NCBI RefSeq assembly: GCF_050947335.1
Contig: NC_134997.1
Coordinates: forward strand, 2,542,001-2,606,000
Length of the DNA: 64,000 bases
Source: Megachile rotundata
Taxonomy: Eukaryota > Arthropoda > Insecta > Hymenoptera > Megachilidae
Direction: 5' to 3'
The stretch's first letter is position 1; each line of letters begins with the position of its first letter. The notes below the pieces were generated by a model. That model saw only the letters and a program-made list of their open reading frames with translations. It had not been told where the DNA came from and did no database searches. This document shows positions 10,575-21,290 of this stretch, one piece after another. The position numbers and the translations under genes were made by a program.

Positions 10575-13500
10575 GTGCTTCCAGAACGGCTTTCTCATGC
10601 TTATATGGAGGTAGGTGTGCGAAATCTGTAAAATCGGGTGCGACCATCTACGGTTTTTTCGAAATTAAAGTATCGGGCCCCCAATGGATTTTCGATTGGG
10701 ATATCGCATTTTGTTCGCCTCGAAGGGGGGCACACATTGAGCGTGTAGCTGGAGTGGTCCGTCGAATGCATTTGTGTGCAATCAATGAATTTCAGTTCCT
10801 CCACTCGGTAGCATCTTCATCGCTGCTTTCTTAATACTTGATACACGCATCAGAAAGTACGTTTCTCCAGCTTTCCAAAGAACACTCGATTAGCTCTGTA
10901 GCCCTAAACGCGGGTGGGATATGAGCATTTCAAGTCGCCGTATGTCCGATGTACTTCGACCACTCGGGAGACATTTCCTCCTCTTCTGGAGCGACGACGG
11001 TGATTTGGAACGCCAAACATGGGTACGCGTGGTCTACTCGAAGCAGGCTACATGATCCATATGGTTTTTTTGAATTTTTTTTTCCGGGGCCAAAAAGTGT
11101 ATCTTATGCGCCGAGACCCTTTATATGGAAAAGACACGGAACAAAAGAAATGCTCTCTACTACAGGAATTCTTCAATTACTCTTTTGAGAAAGGTAGTGA
11201 TATAGCAACGCATGTAAGTACATTGGAAAATTTATCCTATAGACGAAATGCATTAGATCAAACAATAGATGATACTATGTTAATAACTAAAATTATATCT
11301 ACATTACCAAGTCAATATAGACATTTTGTCAGTGCCTGGGATTCCACAGCATCAGATGATAAAACTCTAACTAATTTAATAACCAGGCTCCAACAAGAAG
11401 AAAATAGATTAAATTCACATGAAGCATTAGAAGAACAAGTAGCTTTCAAGTCGACAATAAGAAGATGCTATAAATGTAATAAAACTGACCATTTGGCTAA
11501 AAATTGCAGGTATAAACCGATGGAAAACAATCTTTACAGAGAACATCCTAATACTTATCCAAAAAGATACACACAAGGAAACACATATAGATGCAGTATC
11601 TGTAAGAAAAATAACCATATTGATAGGGGCTGTTACTTTAGAAAACGTAAAACGTATTCTGCAGAAAAATCTACAACAGACAAGGTATGTTTCTCAACTA
11701 CTGACACCGGACGAGATGAATGGGTCGTCGACTTAGGTGCGTCGAATCACATGGCTAACAGCATTGAGCATTTAGATAATGTAAAGCAGATAATTACAGA
11801 AATAGGAACAGCAAAGAAGGACGTAACAATGAAAGGAGAGGCAGTAGGAGAAATTAATACTCAAAACTGCGTATTAAAGAAAGTTATTTTAATTCCAGAA
11901 CTGACGAGAAACCTTCAATCTGTAAACGCAATAACGCAAAACGGTGGTGAAGTAAAATTTATAAAAAATAGGGTAGAAATATCTAAGGGTGAAACTGTAT
12001 AGTCTTAGAAGGCACACAAGAAGAGGATGGACTCTATGTAATAAAATTGAACGCAGCAAGTAAAATAGAAAGTCTATTAACAAGAAACAAAGCTACAACA
12101 GAGTGGCACAGAAAATTGGGACACTTAAGTTTCCAAAATATAAAGAAATTGATCGGTTTAAGCGAAGGTATAAACTTATCACCAGAAATTATTAATAATC
12201 AGGAAATCTGCAATATATGTACTAGAGCGAAACAGACAAGGAACCCGTTCTTGGAAGAAAGAACAAGAGCATCGAGCCCATTGGAGATTATACACTCAGA
12301 CGTACATATGTATGTGGTCCAATAGAGCCTAACACATGGGACGGAATGAAATATTTCGTAACATTTCTTGATGACTTCACGCACTTTGCAGCGGTGTTTC
12401 TCATAGCAAGCAAGTATGAAGTAACTGAAATAGTAAAAATGTATATAAAACAGTGTGTAACGAAATGGAATAAAAAGGTGCATAGATTAAGATGCGACAA
12501 TGGCAAAGAATATGCGAATAATGATCTTCAGAATTGGTGTAAGAATAATGGTACTATCCTAGATTATACAATTGCATATTCTCCACAATTAAATGGAAAA
12601 GCGGAAAGGTAAAACCGAAGTATTCTAGACAAAACAAGAGCTTTACTAATAGACTCTCAATTAGACAAAAATATGTGGGGTGAAGCAGTTCGCACTGCTG
12701 TACAGTGTACACCTACTAAATCGAAGAAATCAACAAAAACGAGCAATAGGACACCGGCAGAAAATTGATTAGGAAAAAGGCCCAATCTTTTGAATTTACA
12801 GGTTTTTGGTTGCGATGCCTTTGTAAAAGAATTAAAATATCTAAAGAAATTAGATGAAAGAAGCAAAAAGTATACATTTGTTGGATATACAACATGCGGC
12901 TATCGCCTTTGGGACGAAAATAACAAGAAAATAATAACTGCGAGAGATGTCATCTTTAAAAGTAAACAACAAGCTCAAGAAAATGAAGAAAAAGAAGAAG
13001 AACGAATAAGAAATAAAGTAAAAGTGAATCATGAGATATTGGAAGAGATTAAAGAAACAGAAACTACCAATGAAGAAAGGGATGATGAAGAAGAAGAAGA
13101 ATTAAAAAATGTTCAAGAAGAGGAAGAGAAAAACGAAGAGTGTGTTCAAACAGAGGGAGAAAAACTAAGAAGAGGAACAAGGAAAAGAAATATTCCAGAA
13201 AGATATGGTGACTATTATGTACATTTAACATACAAAGAAGCAATTGAAGGACAAGATGCACAGAAATGGAAAGAGGCTATACAAGAAGAAAAGAAGTCAC
13301 TAAAAGCAAATGAAACATGGATAGAGGCAGATCCAAATGCAATTAAAAATAAGAGGGTGCTAAGTACAAAATGGGTATTTAAAATAAAAGATGATGGAAG
13401 ATACCGAGCACGACTAGTAGCACGAGGATGCGAATAAAAAGAAGGCTTAGAATATGACGAAACCTATAGCCCAGTACTTCCAACAAATGTCTTTCGATTA

Positions 13501-15238
13501 ATAATGGCCTATTCAATACAAAAGGATTATCAACTAGCAAAATTTGATGTCAAAACTGCATTCCTATATGGAGATCTAGATGAAGAACTGTATGTGAAAC
13601 TACCAGATGGCTTTGAAAACACAAACAAGGTATATAAACTGCAAAAGGCAATCTATGGCTTCAAGCAAGCACCAATAAAATGGAACCAACACTTCAAAAA
13701 TTTTCTGAATAAAAATGGATTTACAACGATTCCTTCAGATCAATGCGTGTTCAAATCAAAGGAAGGATCAACAATACTAGCTCTATACGTAGATGACGGA
13801 ATAATAATTAGCGATAGTAAAAAGGACTTAGATTATACATATACTAAAACAATTAGCGAGTAAGTTTAAGGTAATAATTTATAATTCATTCGAGAGTTTT
13901 CTAGGTATAAACATAAGTGAAGGTAATAACATAATAAAATTGAATCAAACTAATTATATTGATTCTTTGCTACAAAAATATGGAATGGAAAATTCAAAGG
14001 AAGTTACGACACCAATTGTAAGTATAGACACTACTACAAATTACAAAAACAAAAATTCAGAGGAAGTATTTCCCTATAGAGAAATACTTCCTAGTTAACA
14101 ATACAACTACCAAAGTAGTTTACAATACTTATCGACCAGAACACGTCCAGACATAGCATTTGCAGTAAACTATATCAGTAGATATGTAGATAAACCAGAA
14201 TTGCAAAACATTTATCAAGTAAAACGAATTTTAAGATATTTACAGGGCACTAAACACTTAGGAATACAGTATACACGAAATATATACAGGGTGTCTCACA
14301 ACTCGTGTAGGTCCCTGAAATGGGGGGTAGCTGACGTGATTCTAAGCAAGATTTCCCTTTGCAAAAATCGGGTTTGAAGCGTCGTTTTCGAGTTATTAAC
14401 GAAAAACGCGGACCAATCAGAGCGCCGGGATTACGCGCGCCGAGAAGCGGGAGCGAAAGCTTCGAGCCGGTCGCCGGAGTGCGAGCGCGATCAACTGAAT
14501 TTTCCTCGGAACTGTCTTAACGTCTAATACGAAGTCTTTACATCGAAACTCAGTTAAATAACGAACAGAATAATTAAAAGTAATGTTCATTTATTCATTC
14601 CTCATGAAGGAGGATCAGAATTAGTTATGTGTAATTGACATAAAGTATGCAAATGGAATTTATTGAATACTGCAATTCGTTATCGACAAAGAATATGACA
14701 AGGAATATGACATTAAATATCGAAATTTTTTTGTTTTATTTCTGACAATAGTATTGCCCAACGAATTTACATTTTTGAATAGGAAATACTTATTCTGTTT
14801 GTGATAAAAAAGAGTTTCAATGTGAGATCTAGCAAATGTATTAACGTCTCTACTAATTTACAGGAAATTTATTAAAATAAGACACACCCATTCTTTGAAA
14901 ATAATCCTGTTTGTTAATAATCCGAGAGTGAAAGTGATGGGGTAATTGCCACTGGGTCGTCCTGCCGATGTTGACCTGTCGCAGACATTGGCACCTTATA
15001 ACACAGCTGGTGGCACTCACAGGTCACTGCACTGTCTTTACTTCAAAACACTTTTGTTTTCACTTTCACTTTCTGGAGAATCCCTGGTAAAAGGTATTGT
15101 CCTTTCCGATGCCTCCGAGGGTGTCCGAAAGGGGCCGATTATTTTAATATTGTCCTGAACTGCTCCTGTGATTAATAATAATCCTCCAAGATCCATGTTG
15201 AAAGCTGCAGGTACTGTGAAAAGTCCTCAGAATTTAGA

Positions 15239-15485
15239 TTATGCGGCCGTATAAACTTATACGGGTGCATCTCGTTCTCTTGAAGAATTCGATGTACCGC
15301 GGAGCGATGCATACTGAAATAAAATACAGAAATGTATTAATAAATGAAGAAGGATACTTTAATATTAACGTTTAAATGCCATTAGCATTACTTACCCTAA
15401 ACGGCGAGCGACGTCTCCTATGTTTAGCGTTCCATCTTCATGGAACTCTTCGACTACCTCGCGTTCCTTTTGCACTCGACGTGAA
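15239..15485 (-). pseudogene. Mariner-like transposase N-terminal fragment with intron (left arm)
   Basis: Mirror of the right-arm fragment. On the minus strand, exon 1 (REVVEEFHEDGTLNIGDVA, about 15480-15396) is followed by a GTAAGT donor, an 82-bp intron (15314-15395) ending in TTTCAG, and exon 2 starting at 15313 (MHRSAVHRILQENEMHPYKF). It is a helix-turn-helix DNA-binding region of Tc1/mariner type. The sequence then diverges and the DDE catalytic domain is missing. Confidence 0.6.
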
Positions 15486-16410
15486 AATATAAAAAATATA
15501 AAATTCTGCGTTAGTCCTTTGCAGAGACATTTCGTTGGTTACTGTCCGGCAGCTCTCACGAAAATGCTCACGGGTCAAACATAGTTTTCTTTCCAAAACA
15601 CACTCAGCCTTTCCCTACCCCATGGCTAGATATTTTAACAAAAGTGTGCATATTGTTTGAACAACTTCCCCAAGTCTGATTGCCATTTTTAACGTCCCCA
15701 CGGGTTTTTCGAAACAATCAATTATACGACAGCCGATAGCTGCGAGACTCGAATTCACCTGGATTGCCCATTGTACCATTTAGGCTTGACCGTGCAATAA
15801 ATTGTACGAAGGCGAACTAACGGAAAGCTAATTACCTTAGATGACCCTTTTTACCAGACATTAAACATTTTGGTATAGCACCTAGCAGCAGCCGTTTTAC
15901 AAAACAACGTTCGGAGCCGTAAAACAATCCAATTCTCGTACCGACTGCTTTGTATTTTCGTGCTATCTGGCCAGGTATTGACGAACGGTATGTGACCAGT
16001 GGACAGAAAACCGTGTGCAATACCAAAATGTTTAATGTCTGGTAAAAAGGGTCATCGAAGGTAATTAGCTTTCCGTTAGTTCGCCTTCGTACAATTTATT
16101 GCACGGTCAAGCCTAAATGGTACAATGGGCAATCCAGGTGAATTCGAGTCTCGCAGCTATCGGCTGTCGTATAATTGATTGTTTCGAAAAACCCGTGGGG
16201 ACGTTAAAAATGGCAATCAGACTTGGGGAAGTTGTTCAAACAATATGCACACTTTTGTTAAAATATCTAGCCATGGGGTAGGGAAAGGCTGAGTGTGTTT
16301 TGGAAAGAAAACTATGTTTGACCCGTGAGCATTTTCGTGAGAGCTGCCGGACAGTAACCAACGAAATGTCTCTGCAAAGGACTAACGCAGAATTTTATAT
16401 TTTTTATATT

Positions 16411-16725
16411 TTCACGTCGAGTGCAAAAGGAACGCGAGGTAGTCGAAGAGTTCCATGAAGATGGAACGCTAAACATAGGAGACGTCGCTCGCCGTTTAGG
16501 GTAAGTAATGCTAATGGCATTTAAACGTTAATATTAAAGTATCCTTCTTCATTTATTAATACATTTCTGTATTTTATTTCAGTATGCATCGCTCCGCGGT
16601 ACATCGAATTCTTCAAGAGAACGAGATGCACCCGTATAAGTTTATACGGCCGCATAATCTAAATTCTGAGGACTTTTCGCAGTACCTGCAGCTTTCAACA
16701 TGGATCTTGGGGAATTATTATTAAT
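16411..16725 (+). pseudogene. Mariner-like transposase N-terminal fragment with intron (right arm)
   Basis: Exon 1 ends at 16500 with IGDVARRLG. A canonical intron follows (GTAAGT at 16501, TTTCAG ending at 16582, 82 bp). Exon 2 reads MHRSAVHRILQENEMHPYKF, then a block with EDFSQYLQ and STWIL, ending at a TAA near 16722. The spliced reading joins in frame and gives the second helix-turn-helix common in Tc1/mariner transposases, which binds the terminal repeats. The catalytic half is absent and the frame stops where the DDE domain should begin. An upstream TTTTCACGTCGAG could be a further acceptor. Confidence 0.62.
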
Positions 16726-18062
16726 CACAGGAGCAATCCAGGACAATATTAAAATAATCGGCCCCTTTCGGACACCCTCGGAGGCATCGGGAGGGACAAT
16801 ACCTTTTACCTGGGATTCTCCAGAAAGTGAAAGTGAAAACAAAAGTGTTTTGAAATAAAGACAGTGTAGTGACCTGTGAGTGCCACCAGCTGTGTTGTAA
16901 GGTGCCAATGTCTGCGACAGGTCAACATCGGCAGGACGACCCAGTGGCAATTACCCCATCACTTTCACTCTCGGATTATTAACAAACAGGATTATTTTCA
17001 AAGAATGGGTGAGTCTAATTTTAATAAATTTTCTGTAAATTAGTAGAGACGTTAATACATTTGTTAGATCTCACATTGGAACTCTATTTTATCACAAACA
17101 GAATAAGTATTTCCTATTAAAATACGTAAATTCGTTGGCCAATATTATTGTCGGAAATAAAACAAAAAAATTTCGATATTTAATGTCACATTCCTTGTCG
17201 ATAACGAATTGCAGTATTCAATAAATTTCATTTGCATACTTTATGTCAATTACACATAACTAATTCTGATCCTCCTTCATGAGGAATGAATACATGAACA
17301 TTACTTTTAATTATTCTGTTTGTTATTTAACTGAGTTTCGATGTAAAGACTTCTTATTAGACGTTAAGACAGTTCCGAGGAAAACTCAGTTGATTGCGCT
17401 CGCACTCCGGCGACCGGCTCGAAGCTTTCGCTCTCGCTTCTCGGCGCGCGTAATCCCGGCGCTCTGATTGGTCCGTGTTTTTCGTTAATAACTCGAAAAC
17501 GACGCTTCAAACCCGATTTTTGCAAAGGAAAATGTTGCTTAGAATCAGGGACCTACACGAGTTGTGAGACACCCTGTATTCTCACAATGAAGAACTAGTA
17601 GGTTATTGTGATGCAGACTTTGCTGGAGACATAATCACACGAAAAAGTACCACAGATTACGTTATAATGTTCGGAAAGGGTCCGATCAGCTGATGCTCCC
17701 GTAAGCAGCCTATCGTATCACTGTCAACAACAGAAGCAGAATATATAGCAGCAGCAGAATGTTGTAAAGAATTAATATATTTAAAGAATATTTTAGAATC
17801 AATAGCTAATAAACAAGTAAAAGCTAAGCTTCTGATAGATAATCAAGGAACATTAAGTTTGATCAAAAATGGAATTTTACACAGACGTAGCAAACATATA
17901 GATGTCAGGTTTCATTTTATAAGCGAAAAATATAGTGAAGGCATAATAGGTATAGAGTATTGTCCAACTGAAGAACAAATAGTCGATTTACTAACAAAAA
18001 CTTTAGGTATAGAAAAATTTAAGAAACTTAAAAATAAAATAATTTACGAATAAACTTACATT

Positions 18063-18072
18063 TAAGAGGGAA
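18063..18072 (+). other. Copia polypurine tract
   Basis: TAAGAGGGAA abuts the 3' LTR start at 18073. This is the expected position of the plus-strand primer. Confidence 0.7.
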
Positions 18073-18309
18073 TGCTGGGAGAGTAAATGTAATACATAAC
18101 TAGTTATATTCATAGAACGAATCTACTTTATCACTCTATATATGTAAGCGATACCTCTATGTAAACATGTAAAACTGTATATATATTATGTTTCTATTGT
18201 TCTCATTGTTGTTCTAACAGTCCTTGTAATAAAAGCATAAAGGTAATAACGTGCATTATTGAATATCAAGTAAAAACCTCTAAAAGTAAAAACTAATTAA
18301 TTAATAACA
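18073..18309 (+). repeat. Copia 3' LTR
   Basis: 237 bp, TGCTGGGAGAG...TTAATAACA, aligned with the 5' LTR at 8524-8764. It is followed by TSD CAATG at 18310-18314, after which the LINE ORF1 resumes. Confidence 0.92.
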
Positions 18310-18314
18310 CAATG

Positions 18315-19640
18315 TGTTACTAGTCGATCGTTTGGTTTTCAGGTGATATGAATTTATTGGTTGTTCTTCTGAGAAGGTAGATAGGAGTCTTTTGTTGTAG
18401 GGGAATTCGAGGTTGGTTTCATGATATAATGGGTTATTCAGTGAAGTTGAGTCGGTCGTGGATAAATCTGTGGCACTAGAATGGAGTCCTCGTATTTTTT
18501 GTCTTCTAAATTTTTAGTCTGGCTTCCGTGTGGAGGAAATGTCGTGTTTTGGGTGTTAGTGGAACAGAGAGTTTGTACTAGACTATTGCATGGGTGGCTG
18601 CAAGTTAAGTCCACATCTTTTGGCAGATTGGTGGTTGTTGGTTGTGCTGTATTGTTGCATTGATTAGCAATATGGCCTTCTTCCTTACACATGAGACTTT
18701 ATCGATGGATGTGAACATTCTATACTGTGCACTGTCGTGAGTAATGACAAAAGATGCTGGGATGTTTTTGACATCATCAGGATTAATATAAATCTGTCTT
18801 TTAAAACTCATAATGTGAGAAAAACTAAATTCTTGTAGCCCCACTCGAAGAGAGGAGAGCTTCGATATTAGCCTAATATTGTGATCTCTTAGAAATTTCT
18901 CAAGGTAATCGCGAGGTATGGCAACATTGGGAAATATTGCAGAAGACAATTCTCTGTGACGGATTTGTAAGACGAGGTACAAAATGATTGAAACGCTGAC
19001 TAAGTTCGATTTGAAAAATACTATATATTTTCTATAAAGCCGATTCCGTGGGTGAAGTAGTGTCTTCGAAGAGTCTCTTAGGAAGAATGCCCTCTTCCCG
19101 TTCTGCGAGGTTTCCTAGTCCTCGCGAAACTTGGGGCCTCAGGGTTGTTTTATGGCCCGGACGTCACAGCGTCAGGCCTTGATCCCGTGGTGGTCGTTGT
19201 AGGACGGCCATGTACCTGTCATCCCTGCTTTATTGGGGTCGGTCATTGGAAATTTTCTAACACATTGATCAAAGGTCTGACTACGGTGGTCGTATTGTCG
19301 ATAGAAAGAGATTTGTGGTTGTTCGCAAAGGTCTTGGTGGCCGTTATACTGTCAAAATAGATGCAGACTCTATTATTAGCTATTCGTGAAACAAAACGGA
19401 TAGCGTTAGGCCTGATGAATTTTGCAACTGTTTGTATATAATCTTTTAGGGGAGTACCCTCTATGGCGTCAATTATGATCGCTTGTTGTTTATTGGGTAA
19501 TACATTCCATATTTAGATTGTTCTGGTCAGGAGGTTTATCACTGTTCCACTCTTTTCGGTTCATTCTACCGCCGTTGTGGCAGGACAACAATAAGTGTTG
19601 ATCCGCGTGCCGACACGACACGATGAAATTGATTAAACTT
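18315..19640 (-). pseudogene. LINE ORF1, N-terminal part with damaged zinc knuckle
   Basis: On the minus strand the reading starts near 19566 (MNRKEWNSDKPPDQ), shifts frame near 19500, and continues with an AIIIDAIEGTPLKDYIQ and RIANNRVCIYFDS block like the ORF1 proteins of Jockey/I LINEs. About 250 bp of unrecognised sequence (18990-19250) then separates it from a second block (18982-18605: LSSAIFPNVAIPRDYLEKF, YINPDDVKNIPASFV). A CCHC knuckle near 18695-18660 reads CKEEGHIANQC; the expected first Cys is Ser (AGT) and a TAA lies just before it. ORF1 would have bound LINE RNA. It is clearly non-functional. Confidence 0.7.
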
Positions 19641-19672
19641 TGATATGAACTACATTGACACTCGCGAGCAAT

Positions 19673-21290
19673 TGTAACGTCCCTGTGACTAGACTTAGGT
19701 ATTTTACAGTACTTATGAAGCAAAGAGCGGCTTTTGTCTATTAAGCGACTCGTTTTTACTATAACTAATTCTAAAAGAATGTGGGATCATGGTGGCGTGT
19801 GGTTAAAGAGTGAAATCTACAGGTTAATACCTTTCATTAATTAGGCTTATTCAATTAATGATGAGAAAGAGAGTTATAATTAACAATTTCTTTAGCAAAT
19901 ATAAAAATGTATGTATAACTGAATTCTATAAGCAAATTGGAGTATACTAGACTTGTTGATATCGCAAATCGCAAAACGGTAGCTAACTACTTCAATTACG
20001 CGGTTTTTATAATGATATACGCAACGCAAAAGTATAACGCAATTTTACGACGGATCCAGATCCTAACAAAACTGACAGAACAATATCTGGTTAATTACAA
20101 AAACTCTAAAATTTGTATTAGACGTGGAACAGTTACTCCTTGTTTTAACTCTAAACTAATTAGTTCATGGCCCTTTTCATCAGAGCACAAATCGACACCC
20201 AAAACCTGATCGCTTAATTGGGGAGCCTGCGTTAGCTGGCTACTAGAACTACCCAACGATGCAAGAATCAAGTGACCGACGTGTGACCAACAAGGTTGCT
20301 AATAAAAATGACTCGACTTTAATTATTTATTGAAGTTACCGAAACGCCACCCAAAAGACACGGGCTTCAGAGACCAAGCCGCTCAATAATGGAGAGCCTG
20401 CGTTAGCTGGCTATTAAACTACCCAGAGCGAACTCCGAGAATCCGACGGCGAGTTAATAAGTTAGAAAAATAAGAAATATATACATGAGTGACTAGAGAG
20501 CTCTCGTTTGATGTCTTAGTTCCTTCTGGGGCTGAGCATAGCACTCTCCTTATGGAGTTTCAGAGACAAGATCGTTTGAACGGGGAGCCTGCGTTAGCTA
20601 GCTGCTAGAATTACCCAACGATCGAGTATCCAAATGGCTGATACCCGCTGTCCAGTCAAAACTAAGAATCTTGTAGGCTCTTACCAGTTAAAACTGCTCC
20701 GGTTCGTTACTTCCTAAGAGGTCCGGCACGTAGTACTTCAAAGATTGTTATGCGCTTGCAGCCTCTGCTGCCCGCTCTTTTATACCCAGAGAATCATGGG
20801 TTTTTCCCGCTCAAAAAGTATTATTATTTTATTACGCTTTATTTAGTGGCAAATATATATTAGTTTGATTAATAAAAGTACGCTTTGATTTATTATTAAT
20901 TAGTTTTTCACAAGTTTTCCCGTTAAATCGTATTTTTAATAATTTTTAGATACGCAAATTATAAGTGTTTTAATAGAAGAAATAATTAATCGCAATTTAT
21001 AATGAGTGAATAATTAATAATATACATAATATAAACATTTAAAGAATAATTTATAATAACTTTGTTTCGAAGTATATCTACTGTCTCTTTCTAACTAACG
21101 CGCGCGCCATCGATCGGTGATCTACTCTAAACAATGTTACACGCGTGAGCTACCCCATCCCATTACCACGCGAATTTTCATGGTGCAGTCGGTAATTTGT
21201 GGTCGGTAATAGAATAGAAAAAGATATACGCAGTAGCATGTTTCTTTATTTATCGACAGGATTTAATGTGATGTTCCCGGGGACGTTACA
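19673..21290. repeat. Solo LTR 1 (1618 bp) with three conserved hairpins
   Basis: It begins TGTAACGTCC and ends GGACGTTACA, with a 4-bp TSD CAAT (19669-19672 and 21291-21294). TG...CA termini with a 4-bp TSD fit an LTR of Gypsy or BEL type with the internal region lost by recombination. A TATA-like motif (CTTTTATACCC) occurs near 20770. Three units with the core GAGCCTGCGTTAGCT start at 20223, 20394 and 20585. Its partner is 33332-35500. A non-autonomous DNA element with short inverted termini is the alternative; orientation is unknown. Confidence 0.72.
20198..20635 (+). repeat. Three structured repeat units in solo LTR 1
   Basis: Each unit has the core GAGCCTGCGTTAGCT, preceded by a G run and followed by CCC about 15-20 nt later, so that GGG/CCC can pair. 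Outer arms also pair: ATCG.TT with AACGAT in unit 1, CGCTC with GAGCG in unit 2, and GATCGTT with AACGATC in unit 3. Spacing is 171 and 191 bp. The core is nearly invariant while the outer stems differ in sequence. Confidence 0.6.

Larger units (their letters stand above)
9172..11119. mobile_element. 1948-bp fold-back element, copy 1 (SWIM transposase fragment in each arm)
   Basis: Nearly the whole element is one inverted repeat centred near 10140 with a spacer of about 40 bp. The ends are GGGTCTGAGCGC and GCGCCGAGACCC; the outermost 45 bp differ between the two ends. Each arm encodes, reading outward, the C-terminus of a DDE transposase-like protein. It is inserted in Copia gag between codons for Lys and Leu. 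I see no clear TSD (flanks AAA and TTT). A second copy of the same length, inverted, lies at 30379-32326. The TIR does not decide the superfamily. Confidence 0.85.
8881..11700 (+). pseudogene. Copia gag, interrupted by the 1948-bp palindrome
   Basis: Gag starts at the ATG at 8881 (MATGNGYSNDK), continues with the FQFWKFQ block typical of Copia Gag, and breaks after EMFDK at 9171. It resumes at 11120 with LYGKDTEQKK and QEFFNY, showing that the palindrome split one gene. Two CCHC zinc knuckles follow: CYKCNKTDHLAKNC (from 11466) and CSICKKNNHIDRGC (from 11593). Gag would coat the RNA and form the particle. The palindrome adds stops in all frames, so the gene cannot be translated through. Downstream it is fused in frame with protease, as is usual for Copia. 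Confidence 0.85.
14287..17576. mobile_element. 3.3-kb fold-back Tc1/mariner-like element
   Basis: The ends are CAGGGTGTCTCACAAC and its complement, flanked by TA (14285-14286 and 17577-17578). The two halves are inverted copies of each other apart from a few small indels and substitutions, with a unique spacer of about 130 bp (about 15884-16012). Each arm carries a transposase N-terminal fragment reading outward from the centre. The element splits Copia between RT and RNase H. The same terminal repeats are seen at 750-1095 and 57909-59759. It probably moved by a transposase supplied elsewhere, because no catalytic domain is present. Confidence 0.88.
11701..18053 (+). pseudogene. Copia pol: protease, integrase, RT, RNase H (broken)
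   Basis: Protease is visible near 11730 as WVVDLGASNHM; the usual DSGAS-type active site reads D-L-G. GAG-pre-integrase and the integrase zinc region (WHRKLGHLS...CNIC) lie at 12047-12325. The catalytic core follows with IIHSDVH, LRCDNGKEY and SPQLNGKAER (12290-12612). RT has DVKTAFLYGDL and LYVDDGII (Asp pair intact, near 13790). RNase H resumes after the palindrome, with YCDADFAGD (17609) and STTEAEYIAAAE (17729), to the stop after 18050. In-frame stops occur at about 12001, 12610 and 13435, with further frame changes near 12326 and 13860. A 3.3-kb palindrome separates RT from RNase H. Confidence 0.88.
8524..18309 (+). mobile_element. Ty1/Copia retrotransposon, inactive, with two nested palindromes
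   Basis: Plus-strand Copia element with LTRs at 8524-8764 and 18073-18309, a 5-bp TSD CAATG (8519-8523 and 18310-18314), a Copia-type primer-binding site and a purine tract before the 3' LTR. Removing the palindromes at 9172-11119 and 14287-17576 leaves about 4.5 kb, a normal Copia size. Gag, protease, integrase, RT and RNase H appear in Copia order. Several in-frame stops and frame changes inactivate it. Confidence 0.93.
4772..19672 (-). mobile_element. I/Jockey-group LINE, split by Copia and a solo LTR
   Basis: A minus-strand non-LTR retrotransposon whose 3' end is marked by a short T run on the plus strand (4772-4780, the A tail). Order on the minus strand: ORF1 (about 19640 to 8051) then ORF2 (8082 to about 4871). 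A Copia element (8524-18309) lies inside ORF1, with TSD CAATG at 8519-8523 and 18310-18314. Without it the LINE is about 5.1 kb, a usual length. A 1.6-kb solo LTR abuts its 5' region at 19673. Endonuclease, RT and RNase H blocks place it in the I/Jockey assemblage; having RNase H favours an I-like clade. Many frameshifts show it is long dead. Confidence 0.8.

Noticed and set aside
9633..10647. Pairs of identical 114-, 89- and 67-codon ORFs on opposite strands
   Set aside because: They arise because the region is a palindrome. The frame with family resemblance is the SWIM-finger frame; these run antisense or out of frame to it.
9169..11122. AAA/TTT flanks of the 1948-bp palindrome as target duplication
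   Set aside because: They are complementary, not direct repeats, and copy 2 has different right-hand bases, so no TSD is claimed.
20198..20635. Spaced GAGCCTGCGTTAGCT repeats as a CRISPR-like array
   Set aside because: There are only three units with 160-190-bp spacing in a eukaryotic solo LTR; structure and context do not fit CRISPR.
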